A stretch of 64,000 bases of DNA. Source: Pseudomonas sp. R5-89-07 (GTDB taxonomy: Bacteria; Pseudomonadota; Gammaproteobacteria; Pseudomonadales; Pseudomonadaceae). Numbering within the stretch: position 1 is the first letter of the stretch; each line of letters begins with the position of its first letter. The stretch spans positions 558,001 to 622,000 of the forward strand of contig NZ_CP027727.1 of the NCBI RefSeq assembly GCF_003851685.1, written 5' to 3'. Position numbers and translations under genes: made by a program. The notes beneath the pieces are model-generated. The model searched no databases, was not told where the DNA came from, and was given only the letters and a program-made list of their open reading frames with translations. This document shows positions 8,413 through 16,889 of the stretch, one piece after another.

Positions 8413-9146
8413 TGGCGGGTTGGATTCTGGAACCTGCCTACGCCGCTCTTGCGGATGACTTTGGAAGCCTGGAAGCGGTGTTTGCCCTGCAAGGCGAGCG
8501 CCTGACCCGCGACCCGCTGTCAGAGGTGATCCGAGTGGAGCGCGGCGGGGTCAATTATTACGTCAAGCGCTATGTCGGGGCCGGCAAGGGCCTGCGCCGC
8601 TACCTGGGCAGGCCGCGGGTAAAGTCCGAGTGGCAGAACCTCAAGCGCTTTGCCAAGTGGGGCATTCCCACCGCCGAGGTGGTCGCCTGGGGCCTGCAAC
8701 GCAGCGGGCTGGCCTACGATCGTGGCGCGATGATCACCCGCGAACTGCCCAAGACCGAAGACCTGTCGGCCTTGGCGGAACGCAACGATCCGCGCCTCAA
8801 GGACCCCAAGTGGGTCGATGCAATCAGCCGCCAGCTGGCTGAGTACACGCGCACCATGCATGATCACCGCTTCACCCATAACGACTTGAAGTGGCGCAAC
8901 CTGCTGGTCGATGACCAGCGCACCTTGTATCTGATCGACTGCCCCAACGGCGATTTCTGGCGCGGTTTCTGGCTCAAGTACCGCATCACCAAGGACCTGG
9001 CCTGCCTGGACAAGGTTGCCAAATATCATCTGTCGGCCACCCAGCGCCTGCGCTTCTACCTGCAATACCGCCAGCGCACGCACCTGACGGCGTCGGACAA
9101 ACAACGAATTCGCCATGTGGTGAAGTTTTTCGAGGGACGCGAATGA
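8412..9146 (+). CDS. wapP: LPS core kinase, InaA/WaaP family (WapP-like)
   Basis: Small kinase-fold protein of 244 residues, the size I recall for P. aeruginosa PA5008 (WapP). The start ATG at 8412 uses the last base of the waaP stop (TGATG). The catalytic loop is HNDLKWRNLL with Asp at residue 158, and LIDCPNG carries the second Asp, so it looks like an active kinase. It probably phosphorylates another core heptose position, though substrate is inferred from context. It overlaps the next gene by 4 bases. Confidence 0.82.
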   Translation: MAGWILEPAYAALADDFGSLEAVFALQGERLTRDPLSEVIRVERGGVNYYVKRYVGAGKGLRRYLGRPRVKSEWQNLKRFAKWGIPTAEVVAWGLQRSGLAYDRGAMITRELPKTEDLSALAERNDPRLKDPKWVDAISRQLAEYTRTMHDHRFTHNDLKWRNLLVDDQRTLYLIDCPNGDFWRGFWLKYRITKDLACLDKVAKYHLSATQRLRFYLQYRQRTHLTASDKQRIRHVVKFFEGRE

Positions 9147-9895
9147 GTGACTTCCTGGCGGCCGAAGACCGCGCTTTGCTTGAGCGCAACGGCCTGGCTA
9201 CCTTCGACTCACTGTGGGCCAGGCAACTGGATGCGGTGGATGAGCCGAACACCAGTGGCGACGGTTGGAGCAGCGTGTATCGCCTGGAACTTGAAGGTCA
9301 GGGTTACTACCTCAAGCGCCAGAGCAACTACCTGACGCGCACCTTGCACCGGCCGTTTGGCGAACCGAGTTTTGCCCGCGAATTTCGCAATATCAGCCTG
9401 TACCGAAAGCTGGGTATCCCGGCCTTGCAGGCGGCATTTTTCGGCGAGCGCAAGGTTGCGGGCGAACGCCGCGCCATGCTGCTCACCCGAGCCCTGGATG
9501 GCTGGAATGACTTGGACTCGTTGCTGGAACAATGGGCGCAATTGAGCGACGCCCAGCAACGCGCGATCCTGATCGCCTGCGGCAAGCTTGCGCGTCATCT
9601 GCACAGCGTCGGCCAGGTTCACGGCTGCTTTTACCCCAAGCATATTTTCCTGCAGGCGCGCGGTGACGGTTATGCCGCGCAATTGATCGACCTGGAAAAG
9701 ACGCGGCCGTTGCTGTTCGGCTGGCGTGACCGGGTCAAGGACCTTGAACCCCTGCTGCGCCGCGCACCGCAGTGGACGGACGCCCAAGTGCGGCAGCTGT
9801 TGGCGGCTTACCTTGAGCAGCCCGCAGACAGTGCGCTGGTGTCCACCTGGCACCAACGCCTGACGGCACGCCGCAGCCACAAGGAGAACCGCTGA
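9143..9895 (+). CDS. wapQ: Kinase-fold LPS core protein (WapQ-like) with altered catalytic loop
   Basis: A 250-residue InaA/WaaP-family protein in the third kinase slot of the operon, as for P. aeruginosa WapQ. The loop reads VHGCFYPKHIF: aligned on the His, residue 162 is Cys where WaaP has catalytic Asp163. LIDLEKTR keeps the second Asp. It may be a pseudokinase, a scaffold, or an enzyme with a different base. The codons around TGC 9626-9628 are clean, so this is not an obvious frameshift. ATGA overlap before it and a one-base overlap after it tie it to the operon. Confidence 0.78.
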   Translation: MSDFLAAEDRALLERNGLATFDSLWARQLDAVDEPNTSGDGWSSVYRLELEGQGYYLKRQSNYLTRTLHRPFGEPSFAREFRNISLYRKLGIPALQAAFFGERKVAGERRAMLLTRALDGWNDLDSLLEQWAQLSDAQQRAILIACGKLARHLHSVGQVHGCFYPKHIFLQARGDGYAAQLIDLEKTRPLLFGWRDRVKDLEPLLRRAPQWTDAQVRQLLAAYLEQPADSALVSTWHQRLTARRSHKENR

Positions 9896-11346
9896 TGCGT
9901 TTGTCCGAGCTGAAAAAGGCCGGTCGTGCACCCAGCCTGCCGTTGACCCTCGACTTGGCGGATGCGGCAGGCCCGGGGCAGTTGCAACTGCTCAGCCTGC
10001 TGCGGGTGTTGCCGGGGCAGCGCTACGTCGGCGCCGCGGTATGGCGTGGGCGCCCGGTGCTGGCCAAGTTGCTGGTGGGTAGCAAGGCGGCGCGGCATTT
10101 TCAGCGTGAGCTCAGCGGTGTGCGCCTGCTGGCCGAGCAGGGCCTGACCACGCCGCTGTTGCTGGCCGACGGCCTGCAGGAAGGCGAGGGCGGCTGGCTG
10201 CTGTTCGAATTTGTGGAGGGCGCCCAGAGCCTGGCCGACGCCTGGCTCGCCGTCGAAGGCTTGCCGCCGTTGGCCGACGAACAAACCGCCGTGCTCGCCG
10301 AAGCGCTGGGCGCGATTGCGCAGATGCATGCCAAGGGGCTGTGGCAGGAAGACCTGCACCTGGACAACCTGCTGCGCCAGGGCGGCAAACTGTATTTGAT
10401 CGATGGCGCCGGTATTCGGGTCGAAGTCGCGGGCAAGCCGCTGTCGCGCACTCGCGTGCTGGAAAACCTCGGGGTGTTCTTTGCCCAGTTGCCAAAAAAC
10501 CTCGAGCCGTTTACCGAAGAATTGCTGGTGTACTACCTGCTGGCCAACGGCGAACACGCCTTGCCTCTGGAAGCTCTGGAAAAACAGGTGCGCAAAGTCA
10601 GCGCCTGGCGCTTGAAGGACTATCTGAACAAGGTCGGTCGCGACTGCACGTTGTTCAGTGTGGCGCGTGGTGCCTTCGGCCTGCGCGCGATTCGGCGTGA
10701 GGAAGAGGCCGCCATGCTGCCGGTGCTGGAGCAGGCCGATGCGCTGCTCGACCAGGGCCATTTGTACAAGACCGGCGGCGCGGCGAGCGTCGCCAAGGTC
10801 GAGGTAGGCGGCCGGCCGCTGGTGATCAAGCGCTACAACATCAAGGGCTTCGCCCATTGGCTCAAGCGCTTCTGGCGCCCGAGCCGTGCCTGGCACTCCT
10901 GGCGTGAAGGCAACCGCCTGGCGTTCCTCGGGATCGCCACGCCCAAGCCGTTGGCGGTGCTGGAGAAGCGTTTTTTGTGGTTGCGCAGCCGTGCGTATTT
11001 GATCACTGAATACCTGCCTGGGCCGGACATTATCGAGCGCTTTGCGCCCTATGTTGAGCGTGGCGATGCGCCTGAGGCTGAGCTGCTGGCGCTGGACCAT
11101 TTGTTTGCCGAGTTGATTCGCGAACGCATCAGCCATGGCGATTTCAAGGGCCACAACCTGTTCTGGAGCGAAGGCCGCTGGGCGATGATCGACCTGGACG
11201 CCATGTGCCAACACACCTCTGCCGCCAGCTTCGCTGCGGCGTATGCCAAGGACCGTGCGCGGTTCATGCGTAATTGGCCGCAGGGCAGTGCGCTGTATCA
11301 GGTAATCGACCAGCGTTTGCCCAAAGAAGTCAGCGCCGCCGGTTGA
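9895..11346 (+). CDS. Tandem two-domain InaA/WaaP-type kinase (PA5006-like)
   Basis: A 483-residue protein, about twice the size of its neighbours, made of two kinase-like halves. The first has EDLHLDNLL (Asp153, Asn158) and LYLIDGAGI; the second has SHGDFKGHNLF (Asp416) and WAMIDLDAM. Both halves keep the catalytic and metal-binding Asp. It is last in the waaF-waaC-waaG-waaP-wapP-wapQ operon and likely acts on LPS core sugars, but the substrate is unknown. A REP doublet follows. Confidence 0.8.
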   Translation: MRLSELKKAGRAPSLPLTLDLADAAGPGQLQLLSLLRVLPGQRYVGAAVWRGRPVLAKLLVGSKAARHFQRELSGVRLLAEQGLTTPLLLADGLQEGEGGWLLFEFVEGAQSLADAWLAVEGLPPLADEQTAVLAEALGAIAQMHAKGLWQEDLHLDNLLRQGGKLYLIDGAGIRVEVAGKPLSRTRVLENLGVFFAQLPKNLEPFTEELLVYYLLANGEHALPLEALEKQVRKVSAWRLKDYLNKVGRDCTLFSVARGAFGLRAIRREEEAAMLPVLEQADALLDQGHLYKTGGAASVAKVEVGGRPLVIKRYNIKGFAHWLKRFWRPSRAWHSWREGNRLAFLGIATPKPLAVLEKRFLWLRSRAYLITEYLPGPDIIERFAPYVERGDAPEAELLALDHLFAELIRERISHGDFKGHNLFWSEGRWAMIDLDAMCQHTSAASFAAAYAKDRARFMRNWPQGSALYQVIDQRLPKEVSAAG

Positions 11347-11363
11347 AGCGGGCCTTCGGCCCT

Positions 11364-11452
11364 ATCGGGGGCAAGCCCCCTCCCACATTTGACTGTATTT
11401 ACACATCTGAAGGTGTGAACACAGTCAGTGTGGGAGGGGGCTTGCCCCCGAT
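11364..11452. repeat. REP doublet, GGGGGCTTGCCCCC family, outward type
   Basis: Two inverted copies of a REP unit whose heart is the palindrome GGGGGCTTGCCCCC, at 11364-11388 and 11429-11452, separated by about 40 bases that also contain an imperfect inverted repeat (GACTGT / ACAGTC). It lies between the convergent kinase gene and the TonB receptor, where it could act as a bidirectional terminator or mRNA stabiliser. Confidence 0.9.
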
Positions 11453-11474
11453 GGCGCCCGCTCAGGCGCTGCGT

Positions 11475-13553
11475 TCAGAACTGATACTGCGCCCCAGCCC
11501 CCGCATACCAGGACCGCCCCGGCGCCGCCTCGTAGTAGCGGCCATTGCCGTCGCCCACGATCACCGAGCCCACGTACTGGCGGTCTAGCAGGTTGTCCAG
11601 GCGCAAGGTCTGGTGAAAGGTCCAGTGCTCCACCTTCTGCTCGAACCGCGCACGCCAGTTGAAGACGCTGTAGCCCGGTGCGGCCTGTTGACGGTTGGTG
11701 TCTTCGACGTAGACCTTGCTGCGGTACATACCTTCGATGGCGGTGCTGACCCAGTCGCGTGGTTTCCAGTTCAGCTCGCTAAACAGCGTGGTTTGTGGAA
11801 CGCCGGGCAGGTAGTTGCCCTTGTCGATGGTGTTCGCGCCACTGGCAAAATCGCTGTCGTAGGTGGCTTGCAGGCGGGTATAGGCCAGGCTGGTACTCCA
11901 GTGCTCGCTGAGCTGGCTTTCCAGGCCCAGCTCGAAGCCGCGACGCAAGGTTCGGCCGGCGTTCTGGTAGCTGGTGCGACCGTCGACGGATTGCTGCACC
12001 ACCAGTTCGTCGTCGGTGGTGATCTGGAACACGGCGGCGTTGACGCGGGTATTGCCCAACTGAGCCTTCAAGCCGATTTCGTATTGGGTGCTTTCAGACG
12101 GCTTCAAGCCAAAGTTGAAGCCCTCGACATTGCCCGGTGCATAAGCCAACTCGGCCTGGGTGGGCGTTTCGAAGCCTTTGCCTGCGCTGACGTAACCGTG
12201 CAGGTCGGGCGTGAACGCGTACATCACGCTCATCGACGGGGTGTTCTTCTGGTAGGTCTTGTTGCCGCTGGCGTCGCCATTGCTCAGGAACTGATCGTCG
12301 ACGTCCATCTGCATGGTGCTATGGCGGATGCCGGCTTGCAGGGTCCAGCGATCCAATGCCCAGTTGGCCTGGATGTACGGGTCGAGGCTGCGAGCGGTGT
12401 CGATTTCATCGCGGCGTAACTCGCCTTTCACGCCGAGGGTGTTGCCGCTGTAGTTCCGATAGCCGTGGCGGCTGTCTTCGCTCTGGTCGAAATCCAGGCC
12501 GGTGATGATCATCAACTCGCCCGGTGCGCGCTCGATAGGCTGCATCCAGCGCACGCTGCCACCGTAGAACTTGCGGTCGAATTGCACGACGCCACCGCCA
12601 CGCTCGTTTGCGGGTGTGCCCTTGGGGATCGACAGATACTGAATCACACTTCGCCGACCGGTATAAGCATTCACCTGCAAGGTCGCCCCGCCAAAATAGC
12701 GTTCGTAATTCATGCCCACTTGCTGATGGTCGATGCTTTTGCGCGTGTTGTAGGTCAGCGCGTTGGCGCTCACCGAGCGAGGGTCGGCCTTGTACGCCGC
12801 CCAGGTCTGGCCCAGCGGATCCTGCGTGCCATTCTGCTCAAGGCTGCTGTAGATCAACGCCAGCTTGCTGTCGTTATCCGGCTCGAGGTTGAGCTTGGCG
12901 AAGGTTTGGTCGCGGCGTGCGCTGCTGTGGTCGCGGTAGCCATCGGTGTCCATGCGCGAGGCGTCGAGCACGAAACCGGCACCGTTGGCCGCGCCTTCGG
13001 CGGTGAGGTGGTTTTTGTTCAGGCCGTCGCTGCCGACCAGGGTTTCGGCACCGATGCGCGGCGGGCCTTCGCCGTCGCGGGAGAACATCTGGATCACCCC
13101 GCCGGCGTTACTGCCGTAGAGCGTCGCCGCCGGGCCGCGCAACACTTCGATGCGTTCGGCGGTGTCCAGGTTGAAGGTTGCAGCCTGGCCCTGGCCGTCC
13201 GGGGTGCTGGCGGGAATGCCGTCGGCAATCAGCTTGATGCCACGCACGCCGAAGGCTGAGCGGGCACCGAAGCCACGGGAGGAAATCTGCAGGTCCTGCG
13301 CGTAGTTCTGACGGTTCTGCACCACCAGTCCGGGCACGCGGGACAGGGCTTCGGAGGCGTTGATGCCGAGCTGGCCGTCGCTGATCTGTTCACGGCTGAT
13401 GCCGTCTACCGAGTACGGCAGGTCAAAGCTGGGGCTGGCGCTGCGCGAGCCGGTGACGACGCTGGGGTCGAGGATCACCGGTGTATCGTCGGCCAGGGCG
13501 GTATTGGCCAGGCCCAGGAGCAGGGCGAGGCAAGCGGGGGTGGATGCGTTCAT
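11475..13553 (-). CDS. pqqU: TonB-dependent outer-membrane receptor of the YncD/PqqU family
   Basis: A 692-residue TonB-dependent receptor. The start at 13553 gives MNASTPACLALLLGLANTA with a signal peptide cut after ALA. The plug motif QNRQNYAQDLQISSRGFGAR is close to E. coli YncD (GLQVQNRQNYAQDLQLSIRG), and the C-terminal YVGSVIVGDGNGRYYEAAPG closely matches YVGSVIVNESNGRYYEPSPG of YncD. E. coli YncD, renamed PqqU, imports the cofactor PQQ, so PQQ uptake is the best guess. I see no Fur-box-like sequence upstream, which argues against a siderophore receptor. It sits as an insertion among LPS genes relative to P. aeruginosa. Confidence 0.85.
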   Translation of the reverse strand: MNASTPACLALLLGLANTALADDTPVILDPSVVTGSRSASPSFDLPYSVDGISREQISDGQLGINASEALSRVPGLVVQNRQNYAQDLQISSRGFGARSAFGVRGIKLIADGIPASTPDGQGQAATFNLDTAERIEVLRGPAATLYGSNAGGVIQMFSRDGEGPPRIGAETLVGSDGLNKNHLTAEGAANGAGFVLDASRMDTDGYRDHSSARRDQTFAKLNLEPDNDSKLALIYSSLEQNGTQDPLGQTWAAYKADPRSVSANALTYNTRKSIDHQQVGMNYERYFGGATLQVNAYTGRRSVIQYLSIPKGTPANERGGGVVQFDRKFYGGSVRWMQPIERAPGELMIITGLDFDQSEDSRHGYRNYSGNTLGVKGELRRDEIDTARSLDPYIQANWALDRWTLQAGIRHSTMQMDVDDQFLSNGDASGNKTYQKNTPSMSVMYAFTPDLHGYVSAGKGFETPTQAELAYAPGNVEGFNFGLKPSESTQYEIGLKAQLGNTRVNAAVFQITTDDELVVQQSVDGRTSYQNAGRTLRRGFELGLESQLSEHWSTSLAYTRLQATYDSDFASGANTIDKGNYLPGVPQTTLFSELNWKPRDWVSTAIEGMYRSKVYVEDTNRQQAAPGYSVFNWRARFEQKVEHWTFHQTLRLDNLLDRQYVGSVIVGDGNGRYYEAAPGRSWYAGAGAQYQF

Positions 13554-13763
13554 GAAGAGGTCAGGTCCGTGGCGCCACCCCAATCAGGCGGGCGGATGCA
13601 AAGACTCGCCAGTTTAACGAGTCACTCTTGGAATTACTTGGTTCCTTGCCGTTGGCCTGAATGAGAGGTTTCCTACGCTAAGCGACGGCGGCGGAAAGCT
13701 GAGTCACCGGGCTCTGTGGTGTTAGCTTTTCGATCTCTCCATTCAACAAAACAGAAGAAGCAA

Positions 13764-14102
13764 ATGATGCGAAACCTTGTCGTGCGGTTATCGGTGTTGC
13801 TGGGAATATCCATGCTGATGGGAGGCTGCGGTACCACCACCACCGTGCTGCGCGGTGATGACGTCACGGTTCGAGAACTCAGGGGCAAGAAAACCTATTG
13901 CCAGTCTGTTTCACGGATCTACAGCGGCGTGGCCTATGACTTGTGTGTGCTGCATGGGCCGCCCAATTCCGCAGGCGGTCTCTCGCTGAACGGCATTCCG
14001 TGGGCCGTTCTCGACATACCCGTCTCCGGTGTCCTGGATACGCTCGTCCTGCCTTACACCCTCTACCGGCAAAGCGCCGATGGTAGCCTTGAGCTTCGCT
14101 AG
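13764..14102 (+). CDS. Small YceK/YidQ-type (DUF1375) lipoprotein
   Basis: A 112-residue secreted lipoprotein. I start it at ATG 13764 (MMRNLVVRLSVLLGISM) because AGAAG lies just upstream; the longer frame from 13716 would put a polar tail before the signal. The lipobox is MLMGGC. The mature part includes SRIYSGVAYDLCVLHGPPN and ends LDTLVLPYTLYRQ, typical of the YceK/YidQ family of unknown function whose members keep the P(Y)SG...D...LPYT pattern. It probably resides in the outer membrane. It is divergent from the TonB receptor. Confidence 0.75.
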   Translation: MMRNLVVRLSVLLGISMLMGGCGTTTTVLRGDDVTVRELRGKKTYCQSVSRIYSGVAYDLCVLHGPPNSAGGLSLNGIPWAVLDIPVSGVLDTLVLPYTLYRQSADGSLELR

Positions 14103-14137
14103 CCCTTGCCGCTAACAGCTTCCCACTGCTTTTAAGC

Positions 14138-14143
14138 TATAAT
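14138..14143 (+). promoter_or_regulatory. Probable -10 element for the carbamoyltransferase gene
   Basis: A perfect TATAAT lies 92 bases before the GTG start, with no recognisable -35 at 17 bases. It is followed by a GC-rich palindrome at about 14161-14177 and a T-run at 14184-14189, which together resemble an intrinsic terminator or attenuator inside the leader. Confidence 0.4.
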
Positions 14144-14234
14144 CCCGCCCTTTAGCTGTTTCCCGCCCGGGCGGGAGGCACACTTTTTTCAGGCGCGACC
14201 CGCCTGCATGCAGACTAAAAGAGGCTAGACCCCA

Positions 14235-15992
14235 GTGGCATTGACGATTCTTGGCCTGTCCGGCGCCCTTAGCCATGATCCTTCCGCGGCCCTGTATATC
14301 GACGGCAAGCTGATTGCGGCCGCCGAAGAAGAGCGCTTCGTACGCGACAAACATGCAAAGAACCGCATGCCTTACGAGTCGGCGAAGTTCTGCCTGGAGC
14401 AAGCCGGTATCAAGCCGTCCGACGTTGACGTGGTGGCGATTCCATTCGCTCCGATCAGCCTGTTCGGCGAAGCGCGCTGGCATTACGCCAAGCGTTACTG
14501 GTACGCCCCGGATCGCGCGCTCGACGCGATCCTGATGGGCAACCGCCGCTACAAGCGCTATCGCAACAAGATCGTCTGGTGCCTGGAGCAACTGGGCTTC
14601 GATCCGAAGAAAATCAAGATCGAACCGGTTGAACACCACCTGGCCCACGCCTCCAGTGCCTACCACTGCTCGGGCTTTCAGGAAAAAACCGCGATCCTGG
14701 GCATCGACGGCAAAGGCGAGTACGCCACCACGTTCTTCGGCTACGGCGAAAACGGCAAGATCCACAAGATCAAGGAATTCTACGATCCGGACTCCCTGGG
14801 CGGCCTGTACGGCGCGATCACCGAGTTCCTCGGTTTCGAGATGCTCGACGGTGAGTTCAAGGTCATGGGCATGGCGCCTTATGGCGATGCCAGCAAGTAT
14901 GATTTTTCGCGCCTGGCCTCCTTTGAAAACGGCGAGTTGGTGATCAACACCGATTACGCCAACGTCATCGGCCTGCGTCGCTACAAGGAAAAGGGCAAGG
15001 GTTTCTACTTCTCGCCAAAACTGATCGAGTGGCTGGGCCCCAAGCGCGAAGGCGATATTGCCGACGAGCCGTACATCCACTACGCGGCCAGCATGCAGGC
15101 ACTGTTCGAGAAGCTGGCCTTGCAGATGATCGACCATTACCTGGGCGACATCCTCAAGGACACCGGCAAGCTGGCCTTCGCCGGCGGCTGTGCGCTGAAC
15201 GTCAAGCTGAACCAGAAGATCATCGCCCGCGATGATGTGAAAGAGCTGTTCGTGCAGCCGGCGTCCGGCGATGCCGGCACTGCCGTGGGTGCGGCCGCCT
15301 ATGTTTCCCACGCCCGTGGTGTGCCGGTGGAGAAGATGGAGCACGTCTATCTCGGCCCGTCCTACAGCAACGAAGACGTCATCGCAGCGTGCGCCAAGCA
15401 CGAGAGCAAGCCGAACTGGCGCAAGATCGAAAACATGCCCAAGCGCATCGCCAAGATCATGGTCGACGGCAACCCCGTGGCCTGGTTCCAGGGCCGCATG
15501 GAGTTCGGCCCGCGTGCCCTGGGCGGTCGTTCGATCATCGGTTGCCCCAGCGCCACCGGCGTGGCCGACCGTATCAACCACCAGATCAAGTTCCGCGAGC
15601 GCTGGAGGCCTTTCTGCCCGTCGATGCTCGACACCGTGGCCCCGCAGATGATCAAGGTCGATCACCCGGCGCCGTTCATGACCTTCACCTTTGAAGTGTC
15701 GGAAGAGTGGAAGACCCGCGTGCCGGAGGTGGTGCATGAAGACGGTACCTCCCGTGCCCAGGTGCTCAAGCGTGAATACAACCCGCGCTACTACGACATG
15801 ATGAAAGAGCTGGAAGTCCTGACCGGTAACGGCGTGTCCCTGAACACTTCGCTCAACCGTCGTGGCGAAGCGATGATCTGCTCGCCGACCGACGCGCTGA
15901 ACATGTTCTTCGGCTCCGACCTGCAGTACCTGATCATGGAAGACATCCTGGTGGTCAAGGATGGCGTGGACCCCTATGACGCTGTGGTTTAA
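14235..15992 (+). CDS. wapO: Carbamoyltransferase, NodU/CmcH family (LPS core O-carbamoylation)
   Basis: Transfers a carbamoyl group from carbamoyl phosphate to a sugar hydroxyl; the P. aeruginosa counterpart, which I recall as WapO, carbamoylates the second core heptose. The 585 residues match NodU-type enzymes, starting LTILGLSGALSHDPSAALY and with VEHHLAHASSAYHCSGF near residue 135 and a C-terminal block GPRALGGRSIIG. The GTG start at 14235 has GAGG about 10 bases upstream. The next gene begins with no gap. Substrate assignment rests on context. Confidence 0.85.
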   Translation: MALTILGLSGALSHDPSAALYIDGKLIAAAEEERFVRDKHAKNRMPYESAKFCLEQAGIKPSDVDVVAIPFAPISLFGEARWHYAKRYWYAPDRALDAILMGNRRYKRYRNKIVWCLEQLGFDPKKIKIEPVEHHLAHASSAYHCSGFQEKTAILGIDGKGEYATTFFGYGENGKIHKIKEFYDPDSLGGLYGAITEFLGFEMLDGEFKVMGMAPYGDASKYDFSRLASFENGELVINTDYANVIGLRRYKEKGKGFYFSPKLIEWLGPKREGDIADEPYIHYAASMQALFEKLALQMIDHYLGDILKDTGKLAFAGGCALNVKLNQKIIARDDVKELFVQPASGDAGTAVGAAAYVSHARGVPVEKMEHVYLGPSYSNEDVIAACAKHESKPNWRKIENMPKRIAKIMVDGNPVAWFQGRMEFGPRALGGRSIIGCPSATGVADRINHQIKFRERWRPFCPSMLDTVAPQMIKVDHPAPFMTFTFEVSEEWKTRVPEVVHEDGTSRAQVLKREYNPRYYDMMKELEVLTGNGVSLNTSLNRRGEAMICSPTDALNMFFGSDLQYLIMEDILVVKDGVDPYDAVV

Positions 15993-16889
15993 ATGCTGAA
16001 CCGCTTGCGGGGCTGGCGTGAACGTGGCTGGACGCCTGTCGAGGCCGAGGTTTACGCCCAGGCCTGGCAGCGTTATGGCGGCAGTGTGGCGACCCATCCG
16101 CAAGTCATCGAGCGGTTGGCCGGCATGGCGCAGCTTCCGGTGCGCTACCTGGGGTGGGAACAGGATGGCGAACTCAAGGGGGCGATTGCTACTTGGGGGC
16201 GCGACCTGGCCCTGTCCAAGGACGTACTCAAGCGCACCGGCAAGAAAGGCCTGTTTGACCTGGGCAATGCCGAGATCATCCTGCCGATCGCCGCCGATGC
16301 GCAGGTGCCGCTGCGCCACCGTGGGCGTTACCTGTCGGCGCTGAACGAAGGGCGCGTCAGCACCCTCAAGCCTCAGGCCGAGCAACTGGCCATGGCGCGC
16401 ACCCCTGAAGAACTGTCGAAAAAGTTTCGCTACAACCAGCGGCGTGAATTGCGTTTGCTGGAAGAAGCGGGCGGCGTGGTGCGGGCGGTCAGCGAGTTTT
16501 CCAGCGTGGAACTGGCGGCGATCTATTGCGACCTGTTCCAGCGCCGCTGGGGATTCCCGGCGGCCGGTGCGGCGCGCCTGGCCGAGGTGCTGGAGCTGCT
16601 CAAGGAGTTCCTGTTCGGCTCGGTGCTGTTTCTCAATGATGCCCCGATTGCCGTGCAGTTGGTGTACCAGGTGCAGTCCCGCGACTGGTTCAGCGCCGAA
16701 TACGTCAATGGTGGAGTCGACCCTGAAACCCGCGCGTTCAGCCCCGGCAGCGTATTGAGCTTTCTCAATACCCAGAGTGCCTGGGAGCAGGCGCGCGCGG
16801 CCGACAAGTCGCTGCGCTTTTCCTTCGGCCGTGCCGACCGCGAATACAAGGAGCGCTGGTGCAACCCGGTGCCGGTGTTCAGCGTATGA
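15993..16889 (+). CDS. mig-14: Mig-14-like GNAT-fold protein
   Basis: A 298-residue protein of the Mig-14 type, with an acyltransferase-like (GNAT) fold. Homologues in Salmonella and P. aeruginosa are tied to resistance to antimicrobial peptides and sit on the inner membrane. It starts at the base after the carbamoyltransferase stop and overlaps the next gene by 4 bases (ATGA), so the three genes form one operon. In P. aeruginosa the same pair is, from memory, PA5003-PA5002. The acceptor and donor are unknown. Confidence 0.75.
   Translation: MLNRLRGWRERGWTPVEAEVYAQAWQRYGGSVATHPQVIERLAGMAQLPVRYLGWEQDGELKGAIATWGRDLALSKDVLKRTGKKGLFDLGNAEIILPIAADAQVPLRHRGRYLSALNEGRVSTLKPQAEQLAMARTPEELSKKFRYNQRRELRLLEEAGGVVRAVSEFSSVELAAIYCDLFQRRWGFPAAGAARLAEVLELLKEFLFGSVLFLNDAPIAVQLVYQVQSRDWFSAEYVNGGVDPETRAFSPGSVLSFLNTQSAWEQARAADKSLRFSFGRADREYKERWCNPVPVFSV

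Noticed and set aside
7839..9146. A 435-residue frame ending in the WapP-like kinase
   Set aside because: The N-terminal half reads waaP in another frame; the real start is ATG 8412, which overlaps the waaP stop.
11475..13553. The TonB receptor as a siderophore receptor
   Set aside because: The sequence blocks match YncD/PqqU far better, there is no N-terminal signalling domain, no sigma/anti-sigma pair and no Fur-box-like site upstream.
14112..16385. A 757-residue open frame on the minus strand
   Set aside because: It is the complement of the carbamoyltransferase and mig-14 genes. GC-rich codon use leaves long open antisense frames; the translation is low-complexity and matches no family.
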